From NCBI RefSeq assembly GCF_003286125.1, contig NZ_QMED01000039.1:1-38872 (forward strand): a stretch of 38,872 nucleotides of DNA. The letters are read 5' to 3'. A program made the translations under genes and the position numbers. How positions within the stretch are numbered: position 1 is the stretch's first letter; every line of letters begins with the position of its first letter. This stretch comes from Algibacillus agarilyticus. GTDB lineage: Bacteria; Pseudomonadota; Gammaproteobacteria; Enterobacterales; Alteromonadaceae. Below, piece after piece: positions 1-12,152 of this stretch. The notes under the pieces are model-generated. The model was not told the DNA's origin. It was given only the letters and a program-made list of their open reading frames with translations, and ran no database searches.

Positions 1-20
1 ATTCTCGAAAGAGAAGACCA

Positions 21-32
21 TGCTCTTTAACA
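21..32 (+). promoter_or_regulatory. rRNA operon boxA antitermination site
   Basis: The 12 bases read TGCTCTTTAACA, the conserved boxA that recruits NusB/NusE to nascent rRNA and keeps Rho from terminating it. It lies about 110 bases before the mature 23S end, where gammaproteobacterial 16S-23S spacers carry their second boxA. The rest of positions 1-139 is the 3' part of that spacer; I see no tRNA in it. The 16S gene lies outside the window. Confidence 0.8.
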
Positions 33-139
33 ATCAGGACAAAAAAGTAAATAAAGAAGTTCATCAGAACTTTAGTATTTGAAACAAGGCGCGCGAAAAT
101 GTCAAAAGACATGCAATCCGAGGACACCTTGGGTTGTAT

Positions 140-3018
<2,879 letters not shown>

Positions 3019-3112
3019 TACAACGCCAATGTGGCTTTGGATAATTTGAGTGTTTTGTTTTTAGCTAAAGATTTGATGGATTTTACTTTTTTGTTTTTGA
3101 TTGACGATTTTA

Positions 3113-3231
3113 CGCCTGACGGCAATAGCATTGTGGCCCCACCTGAACCCATCTCGAACTCAGTAGTGAAACACAATAGCGGCGATGGTAGTGTGGGAGT
3201 TCCCATGTGAGAGTAGCACACTGTCAGGCAC
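3113..3231 (+). rRNA. rrf: 5S ribosomal RNA
   Basis: The 5S rRNA lies about 95 bases after the 23S. The conserved CCGAACTCAG-type loop appears as TCGAACTCAGTAGTGAAAC, followed by GCGGCGATGGTAGTGTGGG and GAGAGTAG. The ends GCCTGAC (from 3114) and GTCAGGC (to 3229) pair to form helix I. The ends are accurate to about two bases. Confidence 0.95.
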
Positions 3232-3242
3232 TTATTAAGATG

Positions 3243-3265
3243 AAGCCCAGTTTATGACTGGGCTT
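3243..3265 (+). terminator. rRNA operon terminator
   Basis: AAGCCCAGT (3243-3251) and ACTGGGCTT (3257-3265) form a 9-bp stem with a 5-base loop, followed by a T-rich run. It lies 12 bases after the 5S gene, as expected for an intrinsic terminator of the rrn operon. Confidence 0.85.
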
Positions 3266-3541
3266 TGTTGTATCTGGCGTTTGGTTTTTTTTGTTTAGTT
3301 TTGTTTTAGTGGATTAAGCCGCGGGTTGTAAATTTGCTCGCTTAAATGCCTACCGACACACTGACTCATGATATCCGTTATCACGCTTTTGCTTCCTAAT
3401 TGCTACCTTGTCTTCTTAATGCATTCTTTCCTGTTTATTTAATGTATTCATTTTCTATACCAACAGTTTTCTTATCGTTTTGACTTGGTAAACGATTGTA
3501 TATAAGATTACTTTAAATCATTATTCAATATTGTTTCTATT
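3266..3541. other. Intergenic gap, no gene seen
   Basis: AT-rich spacer between the rRNA terminator and the small lipoprotein gene. I find no tRNA, no ORF with a plausible start and no strong hairpin. It should contain the promoter of the lipoprotein gene, but I cannot assign -35 and -10 boxes with confidence. Confidence 0.5.
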
Positions 3542-4045
3542 TTGATACATACCTTTATTTTACTTATTGTTTTTTTTATCAGTAGTTGCGCAGCGGATTT
3601 TCGAAATGGAAAAGCGATAAGTCAAAAGCAATTTTCTATTCCTAATCATATTCAAATCATTACACCTGCTGACAGCAATTTATTGAGCCTGGAGCAAGAA
3701 AGTCAAATAAAGTCGATCGAATCACCTTTACAATTTCAATTGTTATCTTTGTTGATAAAGGTGGATATATTGAATGATAATTTTGCGCTTGCTAGAAGCC
3801 AAGCATTAGAAGAGAGCATATATACATCACTTAAATTAATAAATGTAGAGTATTTCTCTCAGTATACTGAAAAAAGTGACGTAAAAGTGGGGACTCGTTA
3901 TAGGAGCTTAAGACAGCGCTCATTGACTGAGTTAATGCAACTGGTTGTCGTTAGAGAGCAAAACTGTTTTCCGATCAGAGCATCGAAAGGGGAGCAATTG
4001 GAATGTGAAATTAGTTTATCTGTTCCGATCATCAATATGAATTAA
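3542..4045 (+). CDS. Small predicted lipoprotein, function unknown
   Basis: I do not recognise this 167-residue protein. The first 12 residues are strongly hydrophobic and lead into I13-S14-S15-C16, a good lipobox, so it is probably processed by signal peptidase II and lipidated on Cys16. Ala-Ala at +2/+3 would allow outer-membrane sorting. The rest is a soluble, mixed-charge domain with no motif I can name. The start is the TTG at 3542; the n-region lacks Lys/Arg and no Shine-Dalgarno is evident, so the true start is uncertain. It stands alone between the rRNA operon and the convergent dapD operon and shares a terminator with dapD. Confidence 0.6.
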   Translation: MIHTFILLIVFFISSCAADFRNGKAISQKQFSIPNHIQIITPADSNLLSLEQESQIKSIESPLQFQLLSLLIKVDILNDNFALARSQALEESIYTSLKLINVEYFSQYTEKSDVKVGTRYRSLRQRSLTELMQLVVVREQNCFPIRASKGEQLECEISLSVPIINMN

Positions 4046-4081
4046 GCAGATCATTATTAATAAATAATAGACCTGCTTAAT
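4041..4081. terminator. Bidirectional terminator between convergent genes
   Basis: ATTAAGCAG (4041-4049) pairs with CTGCTTAAT (4073-4081), with inner ATTATT (4053-4058) and AATAAT (4064-4069) extending the stem. It starts in the stop codon of the lipoprotein gene and lies 25 bases past the dapD stop, so it can serve both strands. Confidence 0.7.
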
Positions 4082-4105
4082 TATGTTAATTATAAATAAT
4101 GGATA

Positions 4106-4933
4106 TTATTCTTCGATATTTCTGAGTAATTCATTAACACCGACTTTAGCTCTTGTCTGTGCATCAACTTTTTTAACGATAATGGCTGCATATAAGCTAT
4201 GTGTACCATCTTTTGAAGGTAATGAGCCTGGCACTACGACTGAACCAGCTGGAACTCGCCCATAAGTGATTTCACCTGTTTCACGGTCAAAAATACGTGT
4301 ACTTTGGCTAATGTATACACCCATTGATAATACCGCACCTTCTTCGATTACAACGCCTTCAACAACTTCAGAGCGCGCACCGATAAAACAGTTATCTTCA
4401 ATGATCGTTGGGTTAGCTTGTAAAGGCTCTAAAACACCACCAATACCTACGCCGCCAGAAAGGTGAACATTTTTACCTATTTGAGCACAAGAGCCAACCG
4501 TTGCCCATGTATCAACCATTGAACCTTCACCCACATATGCACCAATGTTGACATAACTAGGCATTAACACTGCGTTAGGCGCAATAAATGAACCTTTACG
4601 TACCATCGCAGGTGGAACTACGCGTACGCCATCAGCTTTGAATTGCTCTGCTGTATAATCTGCGTATTTAGGCGCAACTTTATCATAATATTGAGTTTCA
4701 CCACCATCCATAGGGGCATTATCATTAATACGGAATGATAATAAAACCGCTTTTTTAAGCCATTGGTTTACGACCCACTCACCATCAATTTTTTCAGCAA
4801 CTCTGGCTTTTCCGCTGTCAATTAATTGAATTGCTTCTTCAATCGCTGATTTTATTTCAGGGCTTACAGTGCCTGGCGTGATTTCAGCGCGAACTTCAAA
4901 TGCACTTTCGATGATATTTTTTAATTCTGACAT
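4106..4933 (-). CDS. dapD: 2,3,4,5-tetrahydropyridine-2,6-dicarboxylate N-succinyltransferase
   Basis: DapD transfers succinyl from succinyl-CoA to tetrahydrodipicolinate in the succinylase branch of diaminopimelate/lysine synthesis, feeding both lysine and peptidoglycan. The 275-residue length is that of the family. After an N-terminal helical domain (about 1-100) come hexapeptide repeats of a left-handed beta helix (about 115-240) with the family stretches [29 protein letters not shown] and [12 protein letters not shown]. The ATG at 4933 has a GGAA Shine-Dalgarno. It is the last gene of map-glnD-dapD, 22 bases after glnD, as in other gammaproteobacteria. Confidence 0.97.
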   Translation of the reverse strand: MSELKNIIESAFEVRAEITPGTVSPEIKSAIEEAIQLIDSGKARVAEKIDGEWVVNQWLKKAVLLSFRINDNAPMDGGETQYYDKVAPKYADYTAEQFKADGVRVVPPAMVRKGSFIAPNAVLMPSYVNIGAYVGEGSMVDTWATVGSCAQIGKNVHLSGGVGIGGVLEPLQANPTIIEDNCFIGARSEVVEGVVIEEGAVLSMGVYISQSTRIFDRETGEITYGRVPAGSVVVPGSLPSKDGTHSLYAAIIVKKVDAQTRAKVGVNELLRNIEE

Positions 4934-4955
4934 ACTTTATTTCCTAATATATAAG

Positions 4956-7577
4956 TTATAACTTCAATTCTTCTTTAATTTGTTCAGCTAATGACTGTTT
5001 TATATCATTAGTTAATTGGTTACCTTCGTTATCACTAAGCACAAAAAAGTCTTCAGCTTTTTCACCAATGGTTGCCACTTTAGCTGAATGTATCATGATG
5101 TGATTATCAAGAAATACTTTACCAATTTTAGCTAGTAAACCGGGGGTATCTAATGCTTCTAATTCCATTAATGTTCGATCATGATATTCGCTTTCAAGCC
5201 AAAATATTTTAGTTGGGACATTAAATTGTTTCATCTTGCGTGGGATGCGCTCATTAATAATAAAATCGACACCGGCACTGATGGCATTCTGTACCGCGAT
5301 AATGGCATCATTTTGTCTTTCCCCCGTTGCTAATGAGCCATTGTCTTCGAGGATAATAAATGTATCAACTGCCATACCCTGCTCACTACTAAAAATCATG
5401 GCAGAGTGTACATTAAAGTTTTTAATTGCCAAGTAGGATGATATAGCGGCAAAAAGATAAGGGCGGTCTTTACAATACACAAATACGGCTGTTCCACCTT
5501 TGTGTAATTCATTATTAACGGTAATAAGTGGTGTTACATCGCCCGCGTTTATAATTTGCTCAATATGCCAAGCAATTTGAATTGGTTTATGACGCAAACG
5601 GTATTCATCGGTCATCGAGTCCCAAATGGCATCAAACTGGGTTGTTGTAATATTTGTGTCTTCTAAAATCTCGAGAGTATCGGCTTTTCTGAGTTCGATT
5701 CTTGAAGTTTGAGATAAACTTTGATGTTTACCCGTACGCAAAACTTTTAATGTACAAGTGTAGAGCTCACGCATCAAAGACGCTTTCCATTGATTATATA
5801 GGCTTTTATTTGTGGCTCTAATATCTGCCAATGTGAGCGCATAAAGTAAATTTAAATTATTTTCGTGTTGGACTAAATCTGCAAATTCATTGATAACTTG
5901 TGGGTCATTAATATCTTTACGTTGTGAAACTACTGAAATTTCGAGATGGTAAGTGACTAGCCAAGAGACAAGTTCAATTTCATGTTCTTTATAGTCATGT
6001 AAGGTCATGAAGTTGTTGACTGCAATTGCGCCAAGTGTTGAATGATCGCCTTGCCTACCTTTACAAATATCATGGAATATAGCGGCTAAAAAAAGAAGTT
6101 CTAATTTAGGAAATTCATTACAAATAGATGAGCATCTTGGAAACTCATCTTTAAATTCATCTAGCGTATAGCGATTTATATTCTTAATTAATCGATGAGT
6201 GTGTTCATCAACTGTATACGCATGGAATAAATCAAATTGCATTAAGCCAACAATGTGTTCCCATTCATGAGTATAAATGGCCATGATCCCATGTTTGTGC
6301 ATGAGATCCCAACTAAAATCAAAAAAGTGAGGATGCTTTATTAAAAGTTTAAAAAAATCACGACACTCTGGAATATCACATAATTCAATTTTTGTATGCT
6401 CGTAGTATCGACGTGTCATACGCAATTGACGAAGCGTGGTTGAATGCAGTCCTTTAACTTCTGGTGTATCAGCTATTACTTTAAATAAATTAAGGAGCCC
6501 TAGTGGTGAGTCAATGGATTTTTCATCTTTTACTAGGATTAACCCTTCGTACAATTCAAAGTTTTCATCTATCGACTCACAATGTTTTTTGTTAGTCGAT
6601 TCTATTATTTCTTGTGAGAAGTACTGTAACAGCATTTGATTTAATTCAGAAATACGGCGAACAATGGTGAAATATTCTTTCATCATTTTTTCGACTGAAC
6701 TTTTACCGTCCTGCCCGAAATTTAATAAGGCTGCCACTTCAGGCTGATATTCAAATAGTAAACGATTTTCTGGTCTATTCGCTACGATATGCAAAGCGCA
6801 GCGCATACGCCATAAAAATTGACGACAGTCTTGAAGTTCAAGTAATTCTTCTGGGCGTAAGAAATTTTTCTTAACGAGCTCATTACCATCAGATACCTTG
6901 AAATGTTTTTTTGCTACCCAGCCAATCATTTGAATATCACGTAATCCACCTGGGTTTTCTTTAATATTTGGCTCTAGGTTATAACTTGTATCGTTAAATT
7001 TACTGTGTCTATTTTTTTGCTCTTCAACTTTTGCCGTAAAGAATTTATCGCTAGGCCAAAAACGTCTGTGATTAATTTCTTTATCTAAGCGTTCATATGT
7101 GTCATCACAACCTGATATTACACGAGCTTCTAATAAATTAGTTGCGATGGTAATATCGCCTTTAGCTAAAGAGATTGTTTCTTTAATGGTTCTAACACTT
7201 TGACCAACTTCTAAACCGATATCCCATAATAGCGTAATAAACTGACTGATTGATTGTTGAGTATCGGTTTTAAGTGCAGAGCGAGACAAGATAAGTAAAT
7301 CAATATCGGATTCTAAATTGAGGTGACCACGTCCATAACCACCGACCGCAAGTAAACTTAAACCTTTCATATCGTTTAGTTCAAATTCTTTCCATAAATG
7401 CCGAATTAAGCAATCAATATAAAAAGCACGGCCAAGCACAATCTTATTGATAGGTTGCTGATTAAAGCTTTCTTTCAAATACGCATGATAATCGGATACT
7501 TGCTTTTTTATGGCTGCAATATCATTAATATTAGAAATTCGATGTATTAATTCAATATGAAACTGTTGATCGCTCAC
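4956..7577 (-). CDS. glnD: Bifunctional PII uridylyltransferase/uridylyl-removing enzyme
   Basis: GlnD senses glutamine and adds or removes UMP on PII proteins, controlling nitrogen assimilation through GlnB/GlnE/NtrB. The 873 residues show all parts: a nucleotidyltransferase motif with Gly79-Gly80 and the catalytic pair Asp91/Asp93 (ESDIDLL), a linker region with NPGGLRDIQ, an HD hydrolase domain with His502-Asp503 (FHDICKGRQGDHS), and two C-terminal ACT domains beginning near residues 690 and 800. The start is GTG at 7577 with AGGA about nine bases upstream. It sits 22 bases after map and 22 before dapD. Confidence 0.97.
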   Translation of the reverse strand: MSDQQFHIELIHRISNINDIAAIKKQVSDYHAYLKESFNQQPINKIVLGRAFYIDCLIRHLWKEFELNDMKGLSLLAVGGYGRGHLNLESDIDLLILSRSALKTDTQQSISQFITLLWDIGLEVGQSVRTIKETISLAKGDITIATNLLEARVISGCDDTYERLDKEINHRRFWPSDKFFTAKVEEQKNRHSKFNDTSYNLEPNIKENPGGLRDIQMIGWVAKKHFKVSDGNELVKKNFLRPEELLELQDCRQFLWRMRCALHIVANRPENRLLFEYQPEVAALLNFGQDGKSSVEKMMKEYFTIVRRISELNQMLLQYFSQEIIESTNKKHCESIDENFELYEGLILVKDEKSIDSPLGLLNLFKVIADTPEVKGLHSTTLRQLRMTRRYYEHTKIELCDIPECRDFFKLLIKHPHFFDFSWDLMHKHGIMAIYTHEWEHIVGLMQFDLFHAYTVDEHTHRLIKNINRYTLDEFKDEFPRCSSICNEFPKLELLFLAAIFHDICKGRQGDHSTLGAIAVNNFMTLHDYKEHEIELVSWLVTYHLEISVVSQRKDINDPQVINEFADLVQHENNLNLLYALTLADIRATNKSLYNQWKASLMRELYTCTLKVLRTGKHQSLSQTSRIELRKADTLEILEDTNITTTQFDAIWDSMTDEYRLRHKPIQIAWHIEQIINAGDVTPLITVNNELHKGGTAVFVYCKDRPYLFAAISSYLAIKNFNVHSAMIFSSEQGMAVDTFIILEDNGSLATGERQNDAIIAVQNAISAGVDFIINERIPRKMKQFNVPTKIFWLESEYHDRTLMELEALDTPGLLAKIGKVFLDNHIMIHSAKVATIGEKAEDFFVLSDNEGNQLTNDIKQSLAEQIKEELKL

Positions 7578-7599
7578 GGATAATCCTGTCGTTAAAAAT

Positions 7600-8418
7600 T
7601 TAGGCGTGTTTTATAAGGCGTGGTAATTCTTCTTCATCACGTAATGTTAATACTTCAACACCGTCTTCTGTTACCAATAAAGTGTGTTCCCATTGGGCAC
7701 TTAAGCTTCGGTCTTTGGTGACAACCGTCCAATCATCTTTTAATAATTTACTTTCACGACGACCGGCATTAATCATAGGCTCGATTGTTATGCACATACC
7801 TGCTTTTAATTCTTCACCCGTACCCGCTCTACCGTAATGGACTATTTGTGGGTCTTCATGAAACGTACTGCCGATACCATGACCACAATACTCTCTAACG
7901 ACAGAGTAGCCATGTGATTCTGCGTGTTTTTGTATTATCGCCCCAATATCCCCTAACCGAGTGCCTGGCTTAACAATTTTAATCGCTTTATACATGCATT
8001 CTTGAGTGATGTTGATGAGTCGTTGCGCAAGAATACTGGGCTTGCCAACAATAAACATTTTACTCGTATCACCATGGTAACCTGTTGGGTGATCAGGATC
8101 GGTGCTGTCTTCGTCAAATCGAACAGTCACATCAATATTAATAATGTCACCATCTTTTAATTTTTTATCAGTGGGTATGCCGTGGCAAATAACATGATTA
8201 ACTGAAGTGCAAATTGATTTTGGGAACCCATGATAATTCAACGGCGCTGGATAGGCTTTGAGTTCAGTACGAATAAAATCATGACATATCTTATCTAATT
8301 CGTCTGTGGTAATGCCTTTTTTAACATAGGGACCAATCATTTCGAGTACGCTGGCTGCCATTTTACCGACGACGCGCATCTTTTCTATTTCGTTTGCTGT
8401 TTTAATAACTGCTGCCAT
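7600..8418 (-). CDS. map: Type I methionine aminopeptidase
   Basis: This enzyme removes the initiator methionine from nascent proteins. I prefer the ATG at 8418 (272 residues): a GAGAG-type Shine-Dalgarno precedes it by about eight bases, whereas the upstream ATG at 8451 has none and adds 11 residues not seen in the family. Numbered from that start, the five metal ligands are Asp96, Asp117, His180, Glu213 and Glu244, and His79 is the conserved active-site histidine. Between the two Asp ligands is a 10-residue acidic insertion (around DEDSTDPDHP) compared with E. coli MetAP. It is the first gene of map-glnD-dapD and divergent from rpsB. Confidence 0.95.
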   Translation of the reverse strand: MAAVIKTANEIEKMRVVGKMAASVLEMIGPYVKKGITTDELDKICHDFIRTELKAYPAPLNYHGFPKSICTSVNHVICHGIPTDKKLKDGDIINIDVTVRFDEDSTDPDHPTGYHGDTSKMFIVGKPSILAQRLINITQECMYKAIKIVKPGTRLGDIGAIIQKHAESHGYSVVREYCGHGIGSTFHEDPQIVHYGRAGTGEELKAGMCITIEPMINAGRRESKLLKDDWTVVTKDRSLSAQWEHTLLVTEDGVEVLTLRDEEELPRLIKHA

Positions 8419-8567
8419 TGATTCACTCTCTGGTTTATTACTGCATGTCAAAAAATGTCATGTCTTTGAGATATTTATCTTTTAATTTTACGCGAATTTG
8501 GGTAAATAAACATGACTAAATCGGTGTGAGCTATAAAAAAATAATAAGGTGGAATTGTGGAAATTGA

Positions 8568-8596
8568 TTGAGGTTTACACTCCTATATGGTATAAA
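8568..8596 (+). promoter_or_regulatory. rpsB-tsf promoter, growth-rate type
   Basis: TTGAGG (8568-8573), a 17-base spacer and TATAAA (8591-8596) make a good sigma-70 promoter. They are followed at once by GCGCGCC, a GC-rich discriminator like those of stringently controlled ribosomal promoters. It leaves a leader of about 185 bases before rpsB. The rest of the 8419-8787 gap holds the unresolved divergent map promoter (about 8419-8560) and the S2 leader. Confidence 0.65.
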
Positions 8597-8699
8597 GCGC
8601 GCCGTTATTTTACAATCTGTAAATTAACATAAGCTCTTAGACTGTAGGTGATAATCACTTAGTCAGTCTAAATAAACTATAACACACACGTACTGATAC

Positions 8700-8787
8700 A
8701 TTGGTCCGGGGTGCTTAAGTGATTATTCACTTAGGTCGGAAACAGTGGGTGCGTGGAGGCCTAACCCCAACTTATAGAGAGGATATT
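8700..8787 (+). promoter_or_regulatory. rpsB leader (S2 autoregulatory mRNA element)
   Basis: The mRNA segment before rpsB matches the gammaproteobacterial rpsB leader to which ribosomal protein S2 binds to repress rpsB-tsf. Visible parts: a hairpin TAAGTGA-TTAT-TCACTTA (8716-8733), the stretch GCGTGGAGGCCTAACCCCAA (8751-8770) that resembles the E. coli leader, and GGGGT (8708-8712) able to pair with ACCCC (8764-8768), giving a nested or pseudoknot-like fold. The Shine-Dalgarno GAGAGGA follows at 8777-8783. Recognition is from memory, not from a covariance-model search. Confidence 0.75.
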
Positions 8788-9519
8788 ATGGCAAACGTTT
8801 CAATGCGCGACATGCTTCAGGCTGGTGTACATTTCGGTCACCAAACTCGTTACTGGAATCCAAAGATGAAACCATACATCTTTGGCGCTCGCAACAAAAT
8901 TCATATCATCAACTTAGAAAAAACAGTTCCATTGTTTAGATCTGCGTTGAAAGAATTATCTACAGTTGCGTCTAAAAAAGGTAAAGTTTTATTTGTAGGG
9001 ACTAAACGTGCTGCATCTGAAGCAGTTAAAGAAGCTGCAATCAAGTCTGACCAATTTTATGTTAATCATCGTTGGTTAGGTGGTATGTTGACTAACTGGA
9101 AAACAGTACGTCAATCTATCAAGCGTTTGAAAGAGTTAGAAACTCAAAGCGAAGACGGTACATTTGAAAAGCTGACTAAGAAAGAAGCTTTAATGCGTAC
9201 TCGTGAAATGGAAAAACTTGATAAAAGTTTAGGCGGCATCAAAAATATGGGCGGTTTACCTGACGCTATATTCATTATTGATGCGGAGCATGAGCACATT
9301 GCTATCAATGAAGCGAATAATCTAGGTATTCCTGTTTATGCCGTAGTTGATACAAATTCAAGCCCAGATGGCGTTGATATTGTTATCCCTGGTAATGACG
9401 ATGCAATCCGTGCTATTCAATTATATTTAAATGCTGCTGCTGATGCTATCGCTGAAGGCCGTGAACAAAACCTTGAAGTTCAAGCTGAACAAGATGGTTT
9501 TGTTGAAGCTGCTGAATAA
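8788..9519 (+). CDS. rpsB: 30S ribosomal protein S2
   Basis: S2 is a late-assembling protein of the small subunit that helps S1 bind. The 243 residues begin [20 protein letters not shown], the family N-terminus, and include [29 protein letters not shown] and [12 protein letters not shown]. The ATG at 8788 is chosen because GAGAGGA precedes it; an in-frame extension to 8719 would run through the S2 leader and is rejected. It is co-transcribed with tsf and probably represses its own mRNA. Confidence 0.97.
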   Translation: MANVSMRDMLQAGVHFGHQTRYWNPKMKPYIFGARNKIHIINLEKTVPLFRSALKELSTVASKKGKVLFVGTKRAASEAVKEAAIKSDQFYVNHRWLGGMLTNWKTVRQSIKRLKELETQSEDGTFEKLTKKEALMRTREMEKLDKSLGGIKNMGGLPDAIFIIDAEHEHIAINEANNLGIPVYAVVDTNSSPDGVDIVIPGNDDAIRAIQLYLNAAADAIAEGREQNLEVQAEQDGFVEAAE

Positions 9520-9553
9520 TATTGCAATAAACGCAAGATATTCTTGATTTTAG

Positions 9554-9574
9554 CAGGGGCTTTTTACGCCCCTG
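9554..9574 (+). terminator. rpsB-tsf intergenic hairpin (attenuator-like)
   Basis: CAGGGGC (9554-9560) and GCCCCTG (9568-9574) form a GC-rich 7-bp stem, followed by TTTACTATT. It lies between two genes normally co-transcribed, so it more likely trims the rpsB:tsf ratio or protects an mRNA end than stops all transcription. Confidence 0.6.
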
Positions 9575-9632
9575 TTTACTATTAAAACCTAATTAAGAGT
9601 TTTAATCGCTTAATATTTACGAGGAATGATAG

Positions 9633-10481
9633 ATGGCAATCACTGCTGCTTTAGTAAAAGAACTTCGTGAGCGCACAGGCGCTGGCATGATGGATTGTAA
9701 AAACGCACTTGTTGAAGCTGAAGGCGACATCGAGTTAGCGATTGAAAATATGCGCAAAAATGGCCAAGCAAAAGCGGCTAAAAAAGCGGGTAACATTGCT
9801 GCTGAAGGCGCAATTATCATCAAGCAAAAAGCCGGTGTTGCTGTGCTTGTTGAAGTTAACTGTCAAACAGATTTTGTTGCAAAAGATGAAAATTTCTTAG
9901 CGTTTGCTAACACAGTTGCAGATGCTGCAATTGAGAACGTGGTTACTATTGAAGAATTACAAGCACAGTTCGAAGAAACGCGTGTTGCTTTAGTAACTAA
10001 AATTGGTGAAAACATCAATGTTCGACGTTTACAGTATGTTGAAGGTGCTGCACTTGCTGATTATCGCCACGGTGATAAAATTGGTGTTGTTGTTGCGGGT
10101 GAAGGTGATGCTGAAGTGCTTAAGCATGTTGCTATGCACGTTGCTGCAAGTAAGCCTGAATTTGTTAACCCTGAAGATGTACCAGCTGACGTTGTTGCAA
10201 AAGAAAAAGCTATCCAAATCGATATTGCGATGAATGAAGGCAAGCCTGCTGAAATCGCTGAGAAAATGGTTACAGGTCGTATGAAGAAGTTTACAGGTGA
10301 GATTTCTCTTACTGGTCAAGCTTTTATTATGGAACCTAAAAAATCAGTTGGTGCTATCTTAAAAGAGAAAGGTGCTAGCGTTTCTACTTTCGTTCGTCTA
10401 GAAGTCGGCGAAGGTATCGAGAAGAAAGAAGAAGATTTTGCAGCTGAAGTTGCTGCTCAAATGGCAGCCGCCAAAGCTTAA
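9633..10481 (+). CDS. tsf: Translation elongation factor Ts
   Basis: EF-Ts is the guanine-nucleotide exchange factor that releases GDP from EF-Tu. The 282 residues match E. coli in length. The N-terminal UBA-like domain carries [13 protein letters not shown] (14-26), and the nucleotide-exchange motif TDFV is at Thr79-Asp80-Phe81-Val82. Two core subdomains and a coiled-coil region follow. The ATG at 9633 has GAGGAATG upstream. The gene sits between two intrinsic-type hairpins. Confidence 0.97.
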   Translation: MAITAALVKELRERTGAGMMDCKNALVEAEGDIELAIENMRKNGQAKAAKKAGNIAAEGAIIIKQKAGVAVLVEVNCQTDFVAKDENFLAFANTVADAAIENVVTIEELQAQFEETRVALVTKIGENINVRRLQYVEGAALADYRHGDKIGVVVAGEGDAEVLKHVAMHVAASKPEFVNPEDVPADVVAKEKAIQIDIAMNEGKPAEIAEKMVTGRMKKFTGEISLTGQAFIMEPKKSVGAILKEKGASVSTFVRLEVGEGIEKKEEDFAAEVAAQMAAAKA

Positions 10482-10493
10482 TAGCGCTTAGTT

Positions 10494-10514
10494 AAGCCGC
10501 GCATTGCGCGGCTT
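10494..10514 (+). terminator. tsf terminator
   Basis: AAGCCGCGC (10494-10502) and GCGCGGCTT (10506-10514) form a 9-bp GC-rich stem with an ATT loop, followed by TCTTTTATC. A good intrinsic terminator 13 bases after tsf; some readthrough into pyrH is likely because no clear new promoter is seen. Confidence 0.8.
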
Positions 10515-10542
10515 TCTTTTATCTATTATAAGAGTATAGAAT

Positions 10543-11280
10543 ATGAGTCCAAAACCAGAATATCGTCGTGTCTTATTAAAACTTAGTGGTGAAGCCTTAG
10601 TTGGCTCAGAAGGATTTGGTATTGATCCCAAAGTACTTGATCGCATGGCTCAAGAAATTAAAGAGTTAGTTGAATTAGGTGTACAGGTAGGAATAGTTCT
10701 GGGCGGCGGTAACATATTTCGTGGTGCTGGTTTAGCTAAAGCCGGTATGAATCGTGTTGTTGGCGATCATATGGGTATGTTAGCAACGGTTATGAACGGT
10801 TTAGCAATGCGTGATGCATTACATCGTGCTTTTGTTAATGCTCGTTTAATGTCTGCTATTGAACTTAGCGGTATTTGCGACAGCTACAACTGGGCTGAAG
10901 CCATTGGGTTATTGAAATCAGGTAAAGTTGTTATCTTTTCAGCCGGTACAGGCAACCCATTTTTTACAACTGATTCGGCTGCTTGTTTACGCGGTATTGA
11001 AATCGAAGCAGAGGTCGTGTTAAAAGGGACTAAAGTTGATGGTGTTTATTCTGCAGATCCAGTAACAAACCCGGATGCAGTCTTACACGATAAGCTTTCA
11101 TACCAAGAAGTTTTAGAAAAAGAATTAAAAGTAATGGATTTGGCTGCGTTTACTTTAGCGCGAGATCATAGTCTACCTATTCGTGTCTTTAACATGAATA
11201 CACCAGGTGCATTACGTAATGTGATTTTAGGCAGTGGCGAAGGTACACTGATTGATCACGCTGAAAATTTAATCGAATAA
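10543..11280 (+). CDS. pyrH: Uridylate kinase (UMP kinase)
   Basis: PyrH phosphorylates UMP to UDP, the committed step toward UTP and CTP. It is an amino-acid-kinase-fold hexamer. The 245 residues contain the phosphate-binding KLSGEAL (13-19) and [10 protein letters not shown] (near 57), the UMP-binding [19 protein letters not shown] and the ATP-site stretch TDSAACLRG...[13 protein letters not shown]. It lies 62 bases after tsf and 52 before frr, the conserved rpsB-tsf-pyrH-frr order. Confidence 0.97.
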   Translation: MSPKPEYRRVLLKLSGEALVGSEGFGIDPKVLDRMAQEIKELVELGVQVGIVLGGGNIFRGAGLAKAGMNRVVGDHMGMLATVMNGLAMRDALHRAFVNARLMSAIELSGICDSYNWAEAIGLLKSGKVVIFSAGTGNPFFTTDSAACLRGIEIEAEVVLKGTKVDGVYSADPVTNPDAVLHDKLSYQEVLEKELKVMDLAAFTLARDHSLPIRVFNMNTPGALRNVILGSGEGTLIDHAENLIE

Positions 11281-11331
11281 TATAACGATAAATATCGTTG
11301 GCATAATTAACTTGAATAATAGGAATTTGCT

Positions 11332-11889
11332 GTGATTAATGAAATTAGAGAAGATGCACAAGAAAGAATGAGCAAAAGCCTTGAGGCATTAAAAACTCAG
11401 CTTTCAAAAATCAGAACGGGTAGGGCTCACCCTGCATTACTAGATGGTATCATGGTGCAATACTATGGTGCTGATACACCTTTAAAACAAGTTGGTAATG
11501 TTACTATCGAAGATGCTAGAACTTTAGCTGTTTCTGTATTCGATAAGTCACTGATACAAGCTGTTGAAAAAGCGATTTTATCATCTGATTTAGGTTTGAA
11601 TCCAAGCTCTGCTGGTACGGTTATTCGTATACCTTTGCCTCCCCTAACGGAAGAGCGTCGTAAAGACCTTATCAAAATAGTTCGTGCAGAAGTTGAAAAA
11701 GCACGTGTGGCAGTGCGAAATATCCGACGTGATGCTAATGGTGATTTAAAAGACCTTCAAAAAGAAAAAGAAATCAGCGAAGACGAGCAACGCAAAGGTG
11801 AAGAAGAAGTTCAAAAAGTAACTGATGCCGCGATCAAAAATGCAGATGCTATTTTAGTTGAGAAAGAAAAAGAATTAATGGAAATTTAA
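11332..11889 (+). CDS. frr: Ribosome recycling factor
   Basis: RRF splits post-termination ribosomes together with EF-G. The 185 residues are the standard length and carry the family stretches [45 protein letters not shown] and the three-helix-bundle segment [13 protein letters not shown]. The start is GTG at 11332 with AGGAA upstream. A strong terminator follows. Confidence 0.97.
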   Translation: MINEIREDAQERMSKSLEALKTQLSKIRTGRAHPALLDGIMVQYYGADTPLKQVGNVTIEDARTLAVSVFDKSLIQAVEKAILSSDLGLNPSSAGTVIRIPLPPLTEERRKDLIKIVRAEVEKARVAVRNIRRDANGDLKDLQKEKEISEDEQRKGEEEVQKVTDAAIKNADAILVEKEKELMEI

Positions 11890-11910
11890 TTTTTTAACGT
11901 TTCTAACAAA

Positions 11911-11934
11911 AGCCGTATTAGTCATAATACGGCT
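11911..11934 (+). terminator. frr terminator
   Basis: AGCCGTATTA (11911-11920), a GTCA loop and TAATACGGCT (11925-11934), preceded by A-residues and followed by six T. A textbook intrinsic terminator closing the rpsB-tsf-pyrH-frr unit. Confidence 0.9.
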
Positions 11935-11986
11935 TTTTTGTATCTACGAGTACATTAAATTGTGGTAGAAATGTTTGTAAAACACG

Positions 11987-12009
11987 CAGATGAAGGCTTT
12001 TTTCATCTG
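11987..12009 (+). other. Hairpin in the frr-uppS spacer
   Basis: CAGATGAA (11987-11994) and TTCATCTG (12002-12009) form an 8-bp stem. The 263-base spacer must also hold the promoter of the large envelope operon that follows; the AT-rich stretch about 12090-12135 is the likeliest place, but no boxes stand out and I see no convincing sigma-E consensus. Confidence 0.4.
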
Positions 12010-12152
12010 TAATGATAGTTTTAATCTAATATATCCAAGTTTAAGTCGCCTTTTAAAGGTGAAACGTTTATTCTTGTGCGCCTTAGATGGGATTTATAAA
12101 AAAATTTATAAATAGTTATTTAGATTTTAAGTTTAGGCCGTAAGACCACTTT

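Noticed and set aside
8719-8787. N-terminal extension of rpsB
   Set aside because: It would translate the S2 leader; the ATG at 8788 has a strong Shine-Dalgarno and the family start.
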